From positions 1-6,050 of the forward strand of contig CAIQAW010000063.1 in assembly GCA_903869875.1 (NCBI GenBank): a stretch of 6,050 nt of DNA. Direction: 5' to 3'. This DNA is from Candidatus Nomurabacteria bacterium (GTDB taxonomy: Bacteria; Patescibacteriota; Minisyncoccia; Phycocordibacterales; UBA9973). The position numbers and the translations under genes are program-made. Of the stretch, positions 5,847-6,050 are shown piece after piece; position 1 is the stretch's first letter, and each line of letters starts with the position of its first letter. The notes under the pieces were generated by a model. The model was not told where the DNA came from. It was given only the letters and a program-made list of their open reading frames with translations, and did not search any database.

Positions 5847-6050
5847 AAAATATACAACGGGGCAGGCAAACATGCTAGAATATACAAATGGATCCCGTTA
5901 GAGATGTCAGGTGTTATTGTGTCTCTATAGTATATGGTGGATTTTTATATAATATTGGCAATATACATAAATAATCTACGGAAGTGCCTTTAATATATAA
6001 TATTTAGTCGAAATTTTATTAATGAAATTAATTATAGTAAGTGTCTTTAT
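5847..6050. other. A+T-rich intergenic region upstream of serS
   Basis: No gene can be supported through 6021. The part to about 5930 has ordinary composition and contains AACGGG (5856-5861) and its complement CCCGTT (5894-5899), plus TAGAGA/TCTCTA (5899-5904 and 5922-5927); neither makes a convincing stem. From about 5941 the sequence is very rich in A and T and holds two TATAAT boxes on the plus strand (5948-5953 and 5996-6001) and a TTGGCA (5955-5960), which is not at a usable distance from either box. The region looks like a divergent promoter area. Confidence 0.5.
6022..6050 (+). CDS. Possible start of a divergent gene, cut by the window edge
   Basis: The ATG at 6022 opens the reading MKLIIVSVF, a hydrophobic N-terminus of normal bacterial look, and lies 20 bases after a TATAAT box (5996-6001) in an A+T-rich stretch. 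No Shine-Dalgarno sequence precedes it, as at every other start here. Only nine complete codons are visible, so function is unknown. A rival reading is a minus-strand gene tail, open from 6050 to a TAG at 5978-5976. Confidence 0.25.

Noticed and set aside
5813..5887. 25-residue N-terminal extension of SerRS from a TTG codon
   Set aside because: MLDIKFIREN is the normal family N-terminus, the extension has no similarity to SerRS, and it overlaps the -35/-10 promoter.
5899..5927. Inverted repeat TAGAGA/TCTCTA upstream of serS
   Set aside because: Six pairs around a 17-base loop followed only by G-T pairs; too weak, and upstream of the likely transcript start.
5976..6050. Minus-strand open frame ending in TAG (tail of an upstream gene)
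   Set aside because: Only 24 codons of A+T-rich sequence (Ile/Lys/Asn-rich) with no recognisable motif; kept only as an alternative to the plus-strand start at 6022.
1..6050. UGA recoding, as in some Patescibacteria lineages
   Set aside because: All five genes are full length using the standard code, and none needs a TGA to be read through; visible stops are TAA or TAG.
1..6050. tRNA, rRNA, CRISPR array or transposase
   Set aside because: No cloverleaf with CCA-type end, no rRNA signature, no regularly spaced repeats and no transposase-like protein were found on either strand.

Overview
The window looks like a piece of a Patescibacteria / Candidate Phyla Radiation genome, most likely Parcubacteria-like. 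The signs are an A+T-rich composition, compact core genes, a short DnaX without its zinc module, a Dus protein with the TEFVSADGL-type segment, and a single-TM POTRA protein of FtsQ type packed between serS and dus. This placement is inferred from protein features; no ribosomal RNA is present to confirm it. All five visible stop codons are TAA or TAG, and I saw no reason to assume a non-standard code.

Layout, left to right. Positions 1-1076 (+) hold the 3' two thirds of an ABC-F family ATPase gene whose start lies before the window. It converges on dnaX (1155-2222, -). The 78 bases between them hold one hairpin and then a perfect 18-bp stem that can end transcription from both sides. Upstream of dnaX is a strong extended -10 box placed so that the mRNA should start at the ATG itself. 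A tight minus-strand gene group follows, transcribed serS (5812-4544), ftsQ-like (4535-3588), dus (3586-2321). Gaps are 8 and 1 bases, and an A/T-rich dyad overlaps the dus stop codon. serS has its own -35/-10 promoter, again with exactly six bases between the -10 box and the ATG. The last 238 bases (5813-6050) are an A+T-rich intergenic region that may end in the first codons of a divergent gene.

The genes are housekeeping: ribosome-associated ABC-F ATPase, clamp loader, tRNA dihydrouridylation, division-septum protein and seryl-tRNA synthetase. Translation functions (SerRS, Dus, ABC-F) dominate. No mobile-element transposase, CRISPR array, tRNA or rRNA was seen.

The most unusual object is inside dus. 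A compact palindromic element of about 101 bp (2609-2709) has 22-nt inverted arms matching at 20 of 22 positions and two smaller hairpins between them. It is richer in G+C (about 55% by hand count, against roughly 35-45% in adjacent blocks) and sits in frame, adding a basic peptide at the junction between the TIM barrel and the helical C-terminal domain. It resembles in principle the protein-coding palindromic elements known from Rickettsia (RPE), but I do not recognise its sequence. The other notable pattern is the repeated leaderless-promoter geometry at dnaX and serS, combined with no Shine-Dalgarno sequence at any visible start.
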